DNA of 39,597 nt from a virus. Made by a program: the position numbers and the translations under genes. Below, piece by piece: positions 17,641 to 27,190 of this stretch (positions are counted from its first letter, which is position 1; every line of letters starts with the position of its first letter). The stretch lies in the IMG/VR virus record IMGVR_UViG_3300046171_000164, positions 1 to 39,597 of that record; one strand, given 5' to 3'. The notes under the pieces are model-generated. The model had not been told where the DNA came from and ran no database searches. It saw nothing but the letters and a program-made list of their open reading frames with translations.

Positions 17641-18990
17641 ATGGCAATAAATGAATCATTAATAAAAGGCGCAGGAAAAGCAGCTCCTAAATTTCAAAAA
17701 GTAGAACTTTTTAGTAAATCAGCTCAGCAGGCTATGAACTTAGCTATTGCTAAAAGAAAAGCTGAAAGAAATGCTAGGGATCAACAAATATCTGCTATAG
17801 TAAGTGATTTAGAAAATGTAGATATTAGCGTTACTCCATCAGAACAAATAGAGCAACAATATGAAATATCTGGTAATATAAGAAATGAAGTTGCAGCGCT
17901 GGCAGCTCAAAGAGCTAAGCTACCACAAAATTCACCAGAAGCATTTGCTATTGATCAGCAAATTAATCGTAAAAAACAAATGTTTAGCCAAGTCGTTGCT
18001 AATGCAAAAGATTTTAAAGAGTTACACGAAGAATATACTAAAGATGGTGGTTGGAATATGTCTAAAGGTGTAGACCCTGAAAAACAAAAACAATTAGATG
18101 AAATTTTTATAAATAAAAATTATACTATAGAATACGATGAAAATGGTGCAACTACCTATAAAACGCAATATGGGCAAATAAATCAAAAAGATTTATCTAA
18201 TTATTTCTTAAAAGATGATGAAATGGCGTTGACTGTTACAAACTATGCTGATGATGTATTACAAAACGGTGAAAAAGGAGTTAAATTAGAAGGTGCTAGA
18301 AAAGATATATTATATAGAAAAATATTAAATGACATAAATACAGGTGGACCATCAAGGTTAAAATCGTTAATATATGATGATTTAGTTGAAGGGCAATCTT
18401 TAGGCTTAGCAGAAGACGCAACAGCGGAAGATGCGGCTGAAGCTATTGTAAGAAATTTAATGAATGTAAATAACCAAGGCTTAGTTACTTATCAAGATAA
18501 ACAAAATAAGCTTAATAATGATAAAGAACAAAAAGACAATAGAACACCGGGTGAAATAAACAGAAGTGATAAAGCACAAGCTGATATAAAATATGTAAGA
18601 GAACAATTTAATAACATACCGGCTCCAGATCCTAGTTTATTGTCAAAACCTAGAAAAACTAGAGATAGCAGGGGGGTAGAAGTAGCATCAAACCAAGAAG
18701 AAGTTAATATGAAAATTTTTCTAGATCACACAATGAATGAAACAAACAAAATTATTGGGACAAAAGGAACTATACAATTTGTGGATGGTAAATATAAATT
18801 ACAAGAAAAATCGCCTTCGGTTACTGGTCAAGTTTTAAATGAGGTTGATATAACGGATCAAATGAAAAGTTATATACAAGGAAATAAAGAACCTCTTTTG
18901 CAAGCAATAGAAAGAAATATATTTAAAGTACAATCTGTTGATTATCCGCAAATGTCACAAGAAAAATTAGAATCAATAAATCCTAATTAA
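17641..18990 (+). CDS. Internal virion protein, medium (ejection protein B-like)
   Basis: 449 residues, helical, with high Lys, Gln, Asn and Asp. Examples are QAMNLAIAKRKAERNARDQQ, IRNEVAALAAQRAKLPQNSP and QQINRKKQMFSQVVANAKDF. No enzyme motif and no membrane segment were seen. It lies three bases after the small internal protein and two bases before the giant one, in the place T7 gp15 has. It probably forms part of the DNA-ejection tube through the periplasm. The assignment is by position and composition only. Confidence 0.5.
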   Translation: MAINESLIKGAGKAAPKFQKVELFSKSAQQAMNLAIAKRKAERNARDQQISAIVSDLENVDISVTPSEQIEQQYEISGNIRNEVAALAAQRAKLPQNSPEAFAIDQQINRKKQMFSQVVANAKDFKELHEEYTKDGGWNMSKGVDPEKQKQLDEIFINKNYTIEYDENGATTYKTQYGQINQKDLSNYFLKDDEMALTVTNYADDVLQNGEKGVKLEGARKDILYRKILNDINTGGPSRLKSLIYDDLVEGQSLGLAEDATAEDAAEAIVRNLMNVNNQGLVTYQDKQNKLNNDKEQKDNRTPGEINRSDKAQADIKYVREQFNNIPAPDPSLLSKPRKTRDSRGVEVASNQEEVNMKIFLDHTMNETNKIIGTKGTIQFVDGKYKLQEKSPSVTGQVLNEVDITDQMKSYIQGNKEPLLQAIERNIFKVQSVDYPQMSQEKLESINPN

Positions 18991-18992
18991 TA

Positions 18993-21900
18993 ATGTTTGA
19001 ATTAAACGGTGAAACTGTAACAGGTGAAATGCTTCAAGCAGCTGCAAAAAAATACAATATGTCTTACGACGAGTATTTAGTTAAAATGAAAGAAAAAGGT
19101 TTAAAAGATCTTGATGCATTTGAGGCGCCAGAAATATCTCAAACTTCGCAAGACATCGTTAAAACTACTTCGCTTACTGACGATGAAATAGCTGACATTA
19201 ACACTAAGTTTGGAACAGATGAAAACCCTAATTTTGAATATTTACAAAAAAAGGAAAGAGCTCCAGGCTGGGGATTTTCAATGGAAGAATACTACGATTA
19301 TGAAGAAGATTTAAATTATAGCAAAGGCCAAATTGAAAATATTAAAAAACAAATTGTCAAAAAAAATCCAAACTACACACAAAAAGAAATTGACAGAGCA
19401 ATATTATCAGAATTAAAACACGCATATACTGTATCTACCTACGGTAAAAAAATGGATAAAAATATAATGGATACCTTAATGGTTCCTGTTAAAATTCCTG
19501 GTATAGGAATAACACCTGATATAACTGTAGATACGCCTTATAAAGCTAAATTTGAAAAACAAAAAGAAATTGTACAAAAAGACGTAGATAATTATTTAAA
19601 CGTAAGTGATTTTGTAAATAAAGAATACGATTCAGCTCAAGAAATAAAAAGTAATGTTGATAATTTTATGTTAAATATTGATAATAAAGATTATCAATTT
19701 AATATTGATGGATTACAAAATAATGAATTAATTCAATTAAAAGACGGAAGATTATTATCAATTTATGATTATAATAACTTTTTAAATAATATTAAAGATT
19801 TTAATGCTAAACAAGAAGCTATTCAAAAAAGAATGCCTTATTTACAAGAATCTTCAAAAACATTTGATCAATTAGCAGTAGCTGCAGATTATTTAGGAAG
19901 AGATTATGATTTGTCAAAAAAGTTTGCGGTATTTACAGGTTTAGATTTTGTTAGCTTAGCTAAAAATTTCAGTGCACAAACTATAAGAAGCATGGGGGCT
20001 GAAGCTGTGTTAGGATTAATGGAAGGCAAAAGCGAAGGACAAACTTATAGAGAAAAAGGTATTGAAATGCTGGATACTGTAGATGTTGGATGGGATGATT
20101 TAACAACCGGTATTAAAAGAAAATATGCACCTGATGTAAAATTTAAGGATGCATTTAAAGAAGGAAACTTTGGTAGATTTTTTGCTCAAGAACTTTCGTC
20201 ACAAATACCTATTATTACAACAATGATTGGAAGTGGTGCTATAGCAGCTAGATTTGGAGCCACGGCATTAGGGCAAGCGGCAGCTTCTGGTACAGCTATA
20301 GGTACAGCTTCTGCGGGGGAACAGTTTGCTAGAATGACAGTTGAAGATGTAAATAATCCTTTTATATCTTATAGTAATGGTGAGAAATTTTTAACAGCTG
20401 CTGGATATGGTGCTGCTGAAGGGCTATTAGGTACAGCACCATCTTATTTATTTTTAAAAGGAACTTATGGCGCTTTAACTGGCAATACAAGAAAACTTTT
20501 TGGAGACTCTGTAAAAACATATTGGAAAAATCAAATATTGATTCCTCCAATAATTGAATCTGGGTCTGAGGCGTTAACTCAATGGACTCAAAATAAAATA
20601 ACAGGTAGACCTGCTTTTGAGGGTATAGATCATGCTGCTTTTTCAGGAGCTATGTTTGGTTTATTAATGAATTCAGCGCCAGCTATAGCAGGTACATATA
20701 TGCAAAAATTTGGCGATATAAAGCAATATGAAACGTTTAGAAATAATGTTAATGAAATGCAGGCTATTAATATTGAATTAGGTGTTGAGGGTATAGGGCC
20801 TAAGATGGACACAAATTCAGTTGAAGCAAATTCTTTGTCAGCAAGATATGATGATTTATATAGGCAAAATATCGAAATACTAAATGGTATAAATAATAAT
20901 ATACAAAATAAAGTAAGCAAATATGCTTTTCAAAATTACTTAGATATAACCACAAGGCAGGAAAAATTAAGAGCTGAAGCAGAATCTATAATGAACAGCG
21001 ATTTAAGCTTTTTTCAAAAAGAAAAAGCTATAAAAAAATTACAAGGTCAATTCAATTTATTGCAAAGTGTAAGAGATAGATTCAGAAACACTGATACATA
21101 CGGTAATGAATTTAGCTTATTAGAAGGTACAAATAAAACTGCTTATGATAATTATTTTATTAAAGCTAAAGAAGAATTAGGGCCAGATACTGTTGAATCT
21201 TCATTATTTGAAAAAGCTTCTGAATTATATTTTTCTGATGTATATGACCAATCATTGGCTAATTTGCCTAAGGATGCTTATAGGTATGAAACATTATCAT
21301 TTAATACAAATGAAGCTCTTTTAAACTATATAGAAACAAATAATGTAACTTTACCAGCCGATGTTATAGAAGGTATTAATAATGGTAATTTAAATGGGTT
21401 TGAAACAAATGTTAATGGTAAATCAATACAGATTTTATCAAAAGAAAATTCTGTAAAAAATGAAAGAGCCGGAACAGGTTATCATGAAATGTTCCACGGT
21501 GCATTATTTGAATCATTTGGAAAAGCAGATTATACCGACGTAGCCGAGTATATCATTAATTGGACAAAAGCTAATGCGCCTAAAATGTATAAACAAATGT
21601 TTGAGGGTGTTGGTACACAGGTGGCTGATATAACAAATGCAGAAGAAATTGTTGTTAACTTTTTAGAAAGAGTAGCGGAAGGTAAAATAAAATATCAAGA
21701 AGTTGTTAAAAATAAATCTTTCTTAGGGGCGTTGTCAAATATACTTAGTTTAAAGTCTGGTCTTAATCAAAACTTTAAAAGTCAAAATGATGCTATAAAT
21801 TCATTAATAAATTTTGCTAGTAAAATAAAAGACGGCACATTTAAAAAAGGTGATATTAAAGCAATAAAAGTTGATTTAAAAGATGCAATTAAAAAAGCTG

Positions 21901-24900
21901 ATCAAACAATATTAAATATACCAAAAATAAATAAATCCGATGCTAACGCTATACAAACTATGTTTAATAACAAAGGTGAGAATGCAGTATTTGAAATAGC
22001 AGCTAATAAATACATTGATAAAGTACTAAAAAATATTTCAAATAAGTATAGAGATGTTCCTAAGTATAATGAAATGAAAGAAGATTTTGAATTAGCTTTA
22101 ATTTCAGATCCAACTTATGGCATATTAGGTTCTTTAATGGTATATGATGTTAAGAAAAATCCTGTATTAGCTTCTCATATAATTGATAGATTAAAAAAGA
22201 AAAGCATAACAATTGCTGAAAAAATATTTGAAACTAAATTTACAGAAGATGTTAGTGTTGCTAAAAAAGTTGTTAGTGATGTTACTGATCCTGAAATACT
22301 TCAGCAAAGAGAAAGCTTAAGAACTAGTTTAGGTTTAACACAGTCTGTGGTTGATAAAGTAAAAAATGCTGTTGTAAAAACATTTGGTACAAAATTACCT
22401 AGTGTTGATTCTAAAACATTTAGAAAAAAATTACAAGACGCATATAGAGTAGAGTTAAAACCTACTATTGCCACAATGATAGGCAGGCAAGATGCTTATA
22501 GAAGTTTTTTAGAAGATAATTTTGAACTAATATATATTATTTTACCGCAATCAACACTTAATAAAAGATTTAAAGATTTTATAGAACCTATTGTAGATGA
22601 AACTGGAAAACAATTAAGAGAAAAAACAGCAGAAGGCAAGAAAGTATTTAAGAAAAAGAAAATAACAAAGAATGAATTTGTAAATTATTTTTTAGGCGAT
22701 AATGTGGGGGCATCTACAAAAGGAACTAGAAAAACAGCATTAGCTGAAGCATTAGCCCAAGAAATAGCATTTGATGCGACGTTAGATGTACTAAGGCAAC
22801 CGGAAATATATAACAAAGTAAAAACTATTTCGGAAATGCAAGGTCATCAATTTAATGACAATTATATATCACAGGTTGCAAAAGAAATTGATAGAGCTAC
22901 AGACTTTAAATTTAGTGATTCTGGAATTACTCAGTTATTAGAAGATAATAATGGAGAAGTATTGCAAAGTGATTTTCCTGCTTTTTGGAATTCTTTAATA
23001 GAAAACCAAGGTAAATACGATATAAACGTTAAAGAAAGAAAAGGCCAAGCGCTAGAATATTATGTAGCTAAAAATATAGAAGCACTAGTAAATGGTTCTG
23101 AAATAACAAACATAGAAGAACTTAAGGTGTTAAAGCTAGGTAATACTGGTATTGATGTTCAGTTTAAATTAAACGGTAAAGAATATGGCTTTGAAATTAA
23201 AGATAAAATTTCTGATAGAATTGGCTCTGTAAATGGGTTAGAAAATATAAATAAAACTTATAAAGGGGAACTTTTAAATAATATTATTAATGCAAAAGAT
23301 ATTATTACTGAAAGAATATTAAATAAATATAAAGAAATAACAGGTAAAGATGCTGAAGTAAACTCTAAAACCGGTGCTATAACTGTAGATAAAACTGTAA
23401 ATGGTGTTGATATTTTAAAACTATTAGGCAATATAAAAAATGAAAAAATTATAGTAAAAGGCACTAGACTTTTATCAGATTTTTATACTAATAAGGGTGA
23501 TCAATATATGTATTTTGATGATATAGGGTTATTTTCAATTGCAACAAATCCATTAGCATTAAATGTTCCAAGCATATTGGATTTAAACTTAAATACATTG
23601 ATTAATGTAAATATAGCTTCAACAAAAAGTACAGACAGCAAAAGAACACTAACCGTAAGAGCTAGATTAAATTTTGAAAAACCAACTAAAAATAAAATAG
23701 TTGGCGCACCGTTAGAAATACTTACAGATATAAATAAAAGTGAATCTATTAAAGTTGATTTAGACAAAACAATCAATGAAATAATTGAAAGAAAAACAGG
23801 TATAGAATTTTATAAAGTATATTCAAAAGCAAAAGGTGAATTAGTTGGTAAAAAATTTGGAAAAGGAAATGTATTTATACCTTGGTCAGCTGAAGATTTT
23901 ACAGGATTTTTATATGCATTTGCTGGTAAAGGTAAACAAGGCAATGCTGATTTAAAGTTTTTCAATGAACAACTTCTTAGGCCATACAATGCTGCAATGG
24001 CTAAAATAAATAATGAAAGAATGCAGCTTATGGACGATTTTGATAAGTTAAAAAAGGATATTAATTCAGTTCCTAAAAAACTTAAAGAACAAATTCCAGG
24101 TGAGCCGTTCACGTATTCACATGCTATAAGAGTGTTTGCTTGGACAAAAGCCGATTATGCTATTCCTGATTTATCTGCTAAAGATACAAAGTTATTAAAT
24201 GATATAGTTAAAAAAGACCCTGACTTATTAAAATTTGCTAATACTTTAATTAATATAAACAAAATTGAAGGCTATCCTAAGCCTGAAAATGGCTGGTTAG
24301 CTGGTAATATAAAAACAGATTTATACGGTAGTTTAAATAAAGAAAAAAGATCTAAGCATTTAGAAGAATGGCAACAAAATGTTGATATTATATTTTCTGA
24401 AAAGAATAAAGCTAAAATGAGAGCAGCGTTTGGAAATGAGTTTGTATCCAACGTTGAAAAAATGTTAGTAAGAATGCGAACTGGCAAAAATAGAAAGCCA
24501 GGTGGAAATAAAATGATTAATGGATGGTTAGATTGGATTAATGGCTCAGTTGGTGCTATCATGTTCGTTAATATGCGTTCTGCTATTCTACAAACTATTT
24601 CGACTGTTAACTATATAAATTGGTCTGATAATAATTTATTAGCAGCTTCTAAAGCGTTTGCAAATCAACCGCAATTTTGGTCAGATTTTAAATTTATATT
24701 TAATTCAGATTATTTAAAAGAAAGAAGAGGAGGATTAAAGCTAAACGTACAGGAAAGCGAATTAGCAGATGCCGCATCTAAATCAGGTGTAAAAGGTGTA
24801 ATATCTTATATATTAAAACAAGGATTTTTACCTACAAGAATAGCAGATAGTTTTGCAATATCTTCTGGTGGTGCTAGTTTTTATAGAAATAGAATTAAAA

Positions 24901-25775
24901 AATACACAAAAGAAGGATTGTCACAGAAAGAAGCGGAAACAAAAGCATTTCAAGATTTTATGGCTTTAACTGAAGAGTCACAACAATCATCTAGACCCGA
25001 CAGGATATCAGAACAACAAGCAAGTAATTTAGGTAGATTATTATTAGCTTTTGCTAATACACCTATGCAATACAATAGAATGATAAAAAGATCCGGTCAA
25101 GATTTAATAAATGGAAGAGGGGATTGGAAAACAAATGTATCTAAAATTACTTATTATAGTTTTATACAAAACTTAATATTTAACGCATTACAAAAGGGTA
25201 TATTTGCATTAGGATTTGGAGATGACGAGGTTGATGACGAAAAGAAAAAACAAAAATATATTCAAATAAGCGAAGGCATGGTTGATTCTTTATTAAGAGG
25301 GGTTGGGATAACTGGGCAAATAGCTATGTCAGCAAAAAATGTTTTAAAAAATGTTATTGTTGATGGCGAAGTAAAATTGCTTGATGCATTATATGATTTA
25401 TCGCCACCTATAAATTCTAAAATTAGTAAATTAAAATCTGCTGAATATCTAGCTAAATATACTAGCGAAGAAGAACTTAAACAATTAAGTATTAGGAATC
25501 CTGGTTTAATGGCTGTAGCATATGTTCTTTCTGCTATAGCTAATTTCCCACTAGATAGAGCAGTAAGAAAAACGCATAATTTAGAATCAGCAATGAGTGA
25601 AGAAACGGAAGTGTGGCAAAAAATAGCATTAGTACTTGGTTGGAACGAATGGGAATTAGGTGTTGGACCTGAAGCTGAAAAACAAAAAGAAAAAGTTGGC
25701 CCAAGGTCGGATAATTTTAGAAAATTAACTAGAGAAAAAATAAATAAAAGAATAGAAAAAATAAGAAATAGATAA
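18993..25775 (+). CDS. Giant internal virion protein with zincin-like and nuclease-like motifs
   Basis: 2260 residues, the largest gene. The start (FELNGETVTGEMLQAAAKKY with NMSYDEYLVKMKEKGL) is a short domain I recall at the front of giant phage proteins. About 330-530 is Gly/Ala-rich with hydrophobic stretches. HEMFH at 831-835 fits the HExxH zinc-protease motif. D1388 with E1401-I-K1403 (GIDVQFKLNGKEYGFEIKDK), after a GQALEYYVA helix, fits a PD-(D/E)XK nuclease core. About 1845-2095 (MFVNMRSAILQTISTVNYIN, GFLPTRIADSFAISSGG, LLLAFANTPMQYNRM) resembles the C-terminal domain of large polyvalent phage proteins. It is probably packaged in the head and ejected into the host, like T7 gp16 or crAss cargo proteins. 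No lysozyme or transglycosylase motif was found. Confidence 0.75.
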   Translation: MFELNGETVTGEMLQAAAKKYNMSYDEYLVKMKEKGLKDLDAFEAPEISQTSQDIVKTTSLTDDEIADINTKFGTDENPNFEYLQKKERAPGWGFSMEEYYDYEEDLNYSKGQIENIKKQIVKKNPNYTQKEIDRAILSELKHAYTVSTYGKKMDKNIMDTLMVPVKIPGIGITPDITVDTPYKAKFEKQKEIVQKDVDNYLNVSDFVNKEYDSAQEIKSNVDNFMLNIDNKDYQFNIDGLQNNELIQLKDGRLLSIYDYNNFLNNIKDFNAKQEAIQKRMPYLQESSKTFDQLAVAADYLGRDYDLSKKFAVFTGLDFVSLAKNFSAQTIRSMGAEAVLGLMEGKSEGQTYREKGIEMLDTVDVGWDDLTTGIKRKYAPDVKFKDAFKEGNFGRFFAQELSSQIPIITTMIGSGAIAARFGATALGQAAASGTAIGTASAGEQFARMTVEDVNNPFISYSNGEKFLTAAGYGAAEGLLGTAPSYLFLKGTYGALTGNTRKLFGDSVKTYWKNQILIPPIIESGSEALTQWTQNKITGRPAFEGIDHAAFSGAMFGLLMNSAPAIAGTYMQKFGDIKQYETFRNNVNEMQAINIELGVEGIGPKMDTNSVEANSLSARYDDLYRQNIEILNGINNNIQNKVSKYAFQNYLDITTRQEKLRAEAESIMNSDLSFFQKEKAIKKLQGQFNLLQSVRDRFRNTDTYGNEFSLLEGTNKTAYDNYFIKAKEELGPDTVESSLFEKASELYFSDVYDQSLANLPKDAYRYETLSFNTNEALLNYIETNNVTLPADVIEGINNGNLNGFETNVNGKSIQILSKENSVKNERAGTGYHEMFHGALFESFGKADYTDVAEYIINWTKANAPKMYKQMFEGVGTQVADITNAEEIVVNFLERVAEGKIKYQEVVKNKSFLGALSNILSLKSGLNQNFKSQNDAINSLINFASKIKDGTFKKGDIKAIKVDLKDAIKKADQTILNIPKINKSDANAIQTMFNNKGENAVFEIAANKYIDKVLKNISNKYRDVPKYNEMKEDFELALISDPTYGILGSLMVYDVKKNPVLASHIIDRLKKKSITIAEKIFETKFTEDVSVAKKVVSDVTDPEILQQRESLRTSLGLTQSVVDKVKNAVVKTFGTKLPSVDSKTFRKKLQDAYRVELKPTIATMIGRQDAYRSFLEDNFELIYIILPQSTLNKRFKDFIEPIVDETGKQLREKTAEGKKVFKKKKITKNEFVNYFLGDNVGASTKGTRKTALAEALAQEIAFDATLDVLRQPEIYNKVKTISEMQGHQFNDNYISQVAKEIDRATDFKFSDSGITQLLEDNNGEVLQSDFPAFWNSLIENQGKYDINVKERKGQALEYYVAKNIEALVNGSEITNIEELKVLKLGNTGIDVQFKLNGKEYGFEIKDKISDRIGSVNGLENINKTYKGELLNNIINAKDIITERILNKYKEITGKDAEVNSKTGAITVDKTVNGVDILKLLGNIKNEKIIVKGTRLLSDFYTNKGDQYMYFDDIGLFSIATNPLALNVPSILDLNLNTLINVNIASTKSTDSKRTLTVRARLNFEKPTKNKIVGAPLEILTDINKSESIKVDLDKTINEIIERKTGIEFYKVYSKAKGELVGKKFGKGNVFIPWSAEDFTGFLYAFAGKGKQGNADLKFFNEQLLRPYNAAMAKINNERMQLMDDFDKLKKDINSVPKKLKEQIPGEPFTYSHAIRVFAWTKADYAIPDLSAKDTKLLNDIVKKDPDLLKFANTLININKIEGYPKPENGWLAGNIKTDLYGSLNKEKRSKHLEEWQQNVDIIFSEKNKAKMRAAFGNEFVSNVEKMLVRMRTGKNRKPGGNKMINGWLDWINGSVGAIMFVNMRSAILQTISTVNYINWSDNNLLAASKAFANQPQFWSDFKFIFNSDYLKERRGGLKLNVQESELADAASKSGVKGVISYILKQGFLPTRIADSFAISSGGASFYRNRIKKYTKEGLSQKEAETKAFQDFMALTEESQQSSRPDRISEQQASNLGRLLLAFANTPMQYNRMIKRSGQDLINGRGDWKTNVSKITYYSFIQNLIFNALQKGIFALGFGDDEVDDEKKKQKYIQISEGMVDSLLRGVGITGQIAMSAKNVLKNVIVDGEVKLLDALYDLSPPINSKISKLKSAEYLAKYTSEEELKQLSIRNPGLMAVAYVLSAIANFPLDRAVRKTHNLESAMSEETEVWQKIALVLGWNEWELGVGPEAEKQKEKVGPRSDNFRKLTREKINKRIEKIRNR

Positions 25776-25777
25776 TT

Positions 25778-25909
25778 ATGGCAAAAGACGCGTGTTATAA
25801 AAAAGTAAAAGCAAGGTATAAAGTATTCCCATCAGCATATGCTAGCGGCGCTATTGCAAAGTGTAGAAAAGTTGGCGTTAAAAATTGGGGTAACAAATCT
25901 AAAAAATAA
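25778..25909 (+). CDS. Tiny basic Cys-containing protein (43 aa)
   Basis: 43 residues from the ATG three bases after the giant gene: MAKDACYKKVKARYKVFPSA, then YASGAIAKCRKVGVKNWGNK and SKK. Two cysteines are 23 residues apart; Lys and Arg make up a third of the protein. The pattern DACYxKVKxRYKVxPSAYASGAxxxCRKxGxxNWG is one I recall from small proteins of cyanophages, other marine phages and large algal viruses. Function is unknown. It starts a run of five overlapping or nearly overlapping basic genes. Too short for most gene finders. Confidence 0.75.
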   Translation: MAKDACYKKVKARYKVFPSAYASGAIAKCRKVGVKNWGNKSKK

Positions 25910-25913
25910 TATT

Positions 25914-26099
25914 ATGAAAGGTGTTCCACATTTTAAAAAAGACGGTACTATATTTCACGGTGCCACACACAAAGATGCTAAAGGTAAATTAATGTCTGGT
26001 AAAACACATACTAAAAGAAGTGTATATGTTTACCATATAAATGAATTACCTAAAAAATCTTTAATGAAAGCATATAAACAAGCTAAACTATTAAAATAA
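25914..26099 (+). CDS. Tiny basic protein, 'KDGTxxxGxTHKD' type (61 aa)
   Basis: 61 residues from the ATG at 25914; an upstream in-frame ATG at 25839 lies inside the preceding gene and adds unrelated sequence. The core is MKGVPHFKKDGTIFHGATHK, DAKGKLMSGKTHTKRSVYVY, then a Lys-rich helix. Short proteins with this KDGT...HK...MSGKTHTK pattern occur in marine phages and large algal viruses. I know no function for them. The stop overlaps the next start by one base (TAATG), so translation is coupled. Confidence 0.75.
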   Translation: MKGVPHFKKDGTIFHGATHKDAKGKLMSGKTHTKRSVYVYHINELPKKSLMKAYKQAKLLK

Positions 26100-26380
26100 T
26101 GGCTGAACCTAAAAAAGGTACAGGTAAAAAACCTAAAGGCAGTAGTAGACGTTTATATACAGACGAAAATCCGAAAGACACAGTTAGTATTAAATATGCT
26201 AGTGTAGCTGACGCTAATGCTACATGCAGAAAGGTTATGGGATCTAGTAAGTCTTTTGCTAGAAAAATACAGATATTAACTGTAATGGAACAAAGAGCTA
26301 GATACGGTAAAAAACCTAAACAATCTAAAATAGCTACGGCTTGTAAAAATAAAATAAGAAGAAAACATGGCAAAAAATAG
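26099..26380 (+). CDS. Small basic protein, 'GRRLYTDENPxDT' type (93 aa)
   Basis: 93 residues. A flexible basic start (MAEPKKGTGKKPKGSSRRLY) leads to TDENPKDTVSIKYASVADAN, then FARKIQILTVMEQRARYGKK and a basic end (ACKNKIRRKHGKK). The RRLYTDENPxDTVxIKxAxxxDA core followed by ARKIQILTVxEQRA is a recognisable small family in marine phages and large algal viruses, with unknown role. The next gene begins 14 bases before this one ends. The strongly basic ends suggest nucleic-acid or virion binding, an inference only. Confidence 0.78.
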   Translation: MAEPKKGTGKKPKGSSRRLYTDENPKDTVSIKYASVADANATCRKVMGSSKSFARKIQILTVMEQRARYGKKPKQSKIATACKNKIRRKHGKK

Positions 26381-26615
26381 ACCAACCTGGAAAGATTCGG
26401 ATGCTCCAGATGCTAATGGTAAATTTAAAGAGTTATCTTGCGGTGCATTAGCTAAATGGATGATTAAATCTAGAAAAGGTAACATGCGTAAAATTGTTGG
26501 CAGTTTAAATCAACAATATGTTTTTAATAGAAAAAAGAACCCTAGCTATGCTAAGAAAATGGTATGCGCTAGAAATAAAGCTAAAAAGTTAATAAATGGC
26601 AGTAAGAAAAACTAA
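26367..26615 (+). CDS. Small basic protein, 'SLNQQ.VFNRKK' type (82 aa)
   Basis: 82 residues. The core reads LSCGALAKWMIKSRKGNMRK, then IVGSLNQQYVFNRKKNPSYA and KKMVCARNKAKKLI. The SRKG..RKI.GSLNQQ.VFNRK..P.YA.KM pattern is shared with small proteins in large algal viruses and marine phages, as far as I recall. Function is unknown. It overlaps its neighbours on both sides (14 and 20 bases), which argues that all are translated from one message. Confidence 0.75.
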   Translation: MAKNRPTWKDSDAPDANGKFKELSCGALAKWMIKSRKGNMRKIVGSLNQQYVFNRKKNPSYAKKMVCARNKAKKLINGSKKN

Positions 26616-26874
26616 AAAAGGCGCTTCACTTAAACGTTGGTTTAAAGAAAAGTGGATAGATGTCAGAACTGGTAAGCCTTGCGGTAGACGTGCGGGTGAA
26701 AAGCGTGGTACACCATATTGTAGACCAAGTAAAAGAATATCATCTAAAACTCCAAAAACATCAGGTGAAATGTCAGCATCTGAAAAAGCAAAAAAGATTA
26801 AAGAAAAGAAATCTTTAGGACAACCAGCGGGTAAACCAAGAAGAGTTAAAAATGTTAAAAGAAGAAAAAAATAG
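26596..26874 (+). CDS. Small basic protein, 'LKRWFKEKWxDVxTGKPCGR' type (92 aa)
   Basis: 92 residues, about 35% Lys and Arg. The core is SLKRWFKEKWIDVRTGKPCG, then RRAGEKRGTPYCRPSKRISS and TPKTSGEMSASEKAKKIKEK, with a basic C-terminus. I recognise the motif, RWFKEKWxDVxTGKPCGRxxGEKRGxPxCRPSKR, as a domain of unknown function (I believe DUF5872, not checked) shared by tailed phages and large DNA viruses of algae. Its two cysteines could bind metal. It is the last of the five-gene basic cluster and overlaps the gene before it by 20 bases. Confidence 0.78.
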   Translation: MAVRKTKKGASLKRWFKEKWIDVRTGKPCGRRAGEKRGTPYCRPSKRISSKTPKTSGEMSASEKAKKIKEKKSLGQPAGKPRRVKNVKRRKK

Positions 26875-26906
26875 GTAATTACATATAGTATACAAACTTA
26901 ATCGTT

Positions 26907-27188
26907 ATGGCACAAAAAATATCAGAAGAAACGGAAGTAAAACTTGACTTGAAAACGATCGGGATGATCATAGGCGGAGCTATTGCTTTAGCCGCAACTT
27001 ATTTCACTTTAACGGCTGAGATAGAGCTTGCAAAAGAATTACCAAAACCAGATATATCTAGAACTGAGTTCGATTTAAAAGACGAATTAATTCGTTCGAC
27101 AATAATTGATATTGACGAAAAGGTAGACAAAAATGCAGAAAAGCTTGACAAAATAGATGAAAAGCTCTATGAGCTAACAAAAAAATAA
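26907..27188 (+). CDS. Small membrane protein 1 (holin/spanin candidate)
   Basis: 93 residues. One membrane segment at about 17-37 (TIGMIIGGAIALAATYFTLT) is followed by TAEIE and a charged coiled coil at about 65-92 (IIDIDEKVDKNAEKLDKIDE). The cytoplasmic front is short. It is a paralogue of the gene at 27537: both share LD(L/I)K, a Gly/Ala membrane helix and the exact string FTLTAEI. With the endolysin 0.7 kb on, it is likely part of the lysis cassette, as holin, antiholin or membrane-anchored spanin. Its codons are richer in G/C than those of its paralogue. The exact role is unresolved. Confidence 0.65.
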   Translation: MAQKISEETEVKLDLKTIGMIIGGAIALAATYFTLTAEIELAKELPKPDISRTEFDLKDELIRSTIIDIDEKVDKNAEKLDKIDEKLYELTKK

Positions 27189-27190
27189 AT

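Noticed and set aside
25839-25913. Longer start for the 61-residue basic protein
   Set aside because: It would cover most of the 43-residue gene in another frame; the protein motif begins at the ATG at 25914.
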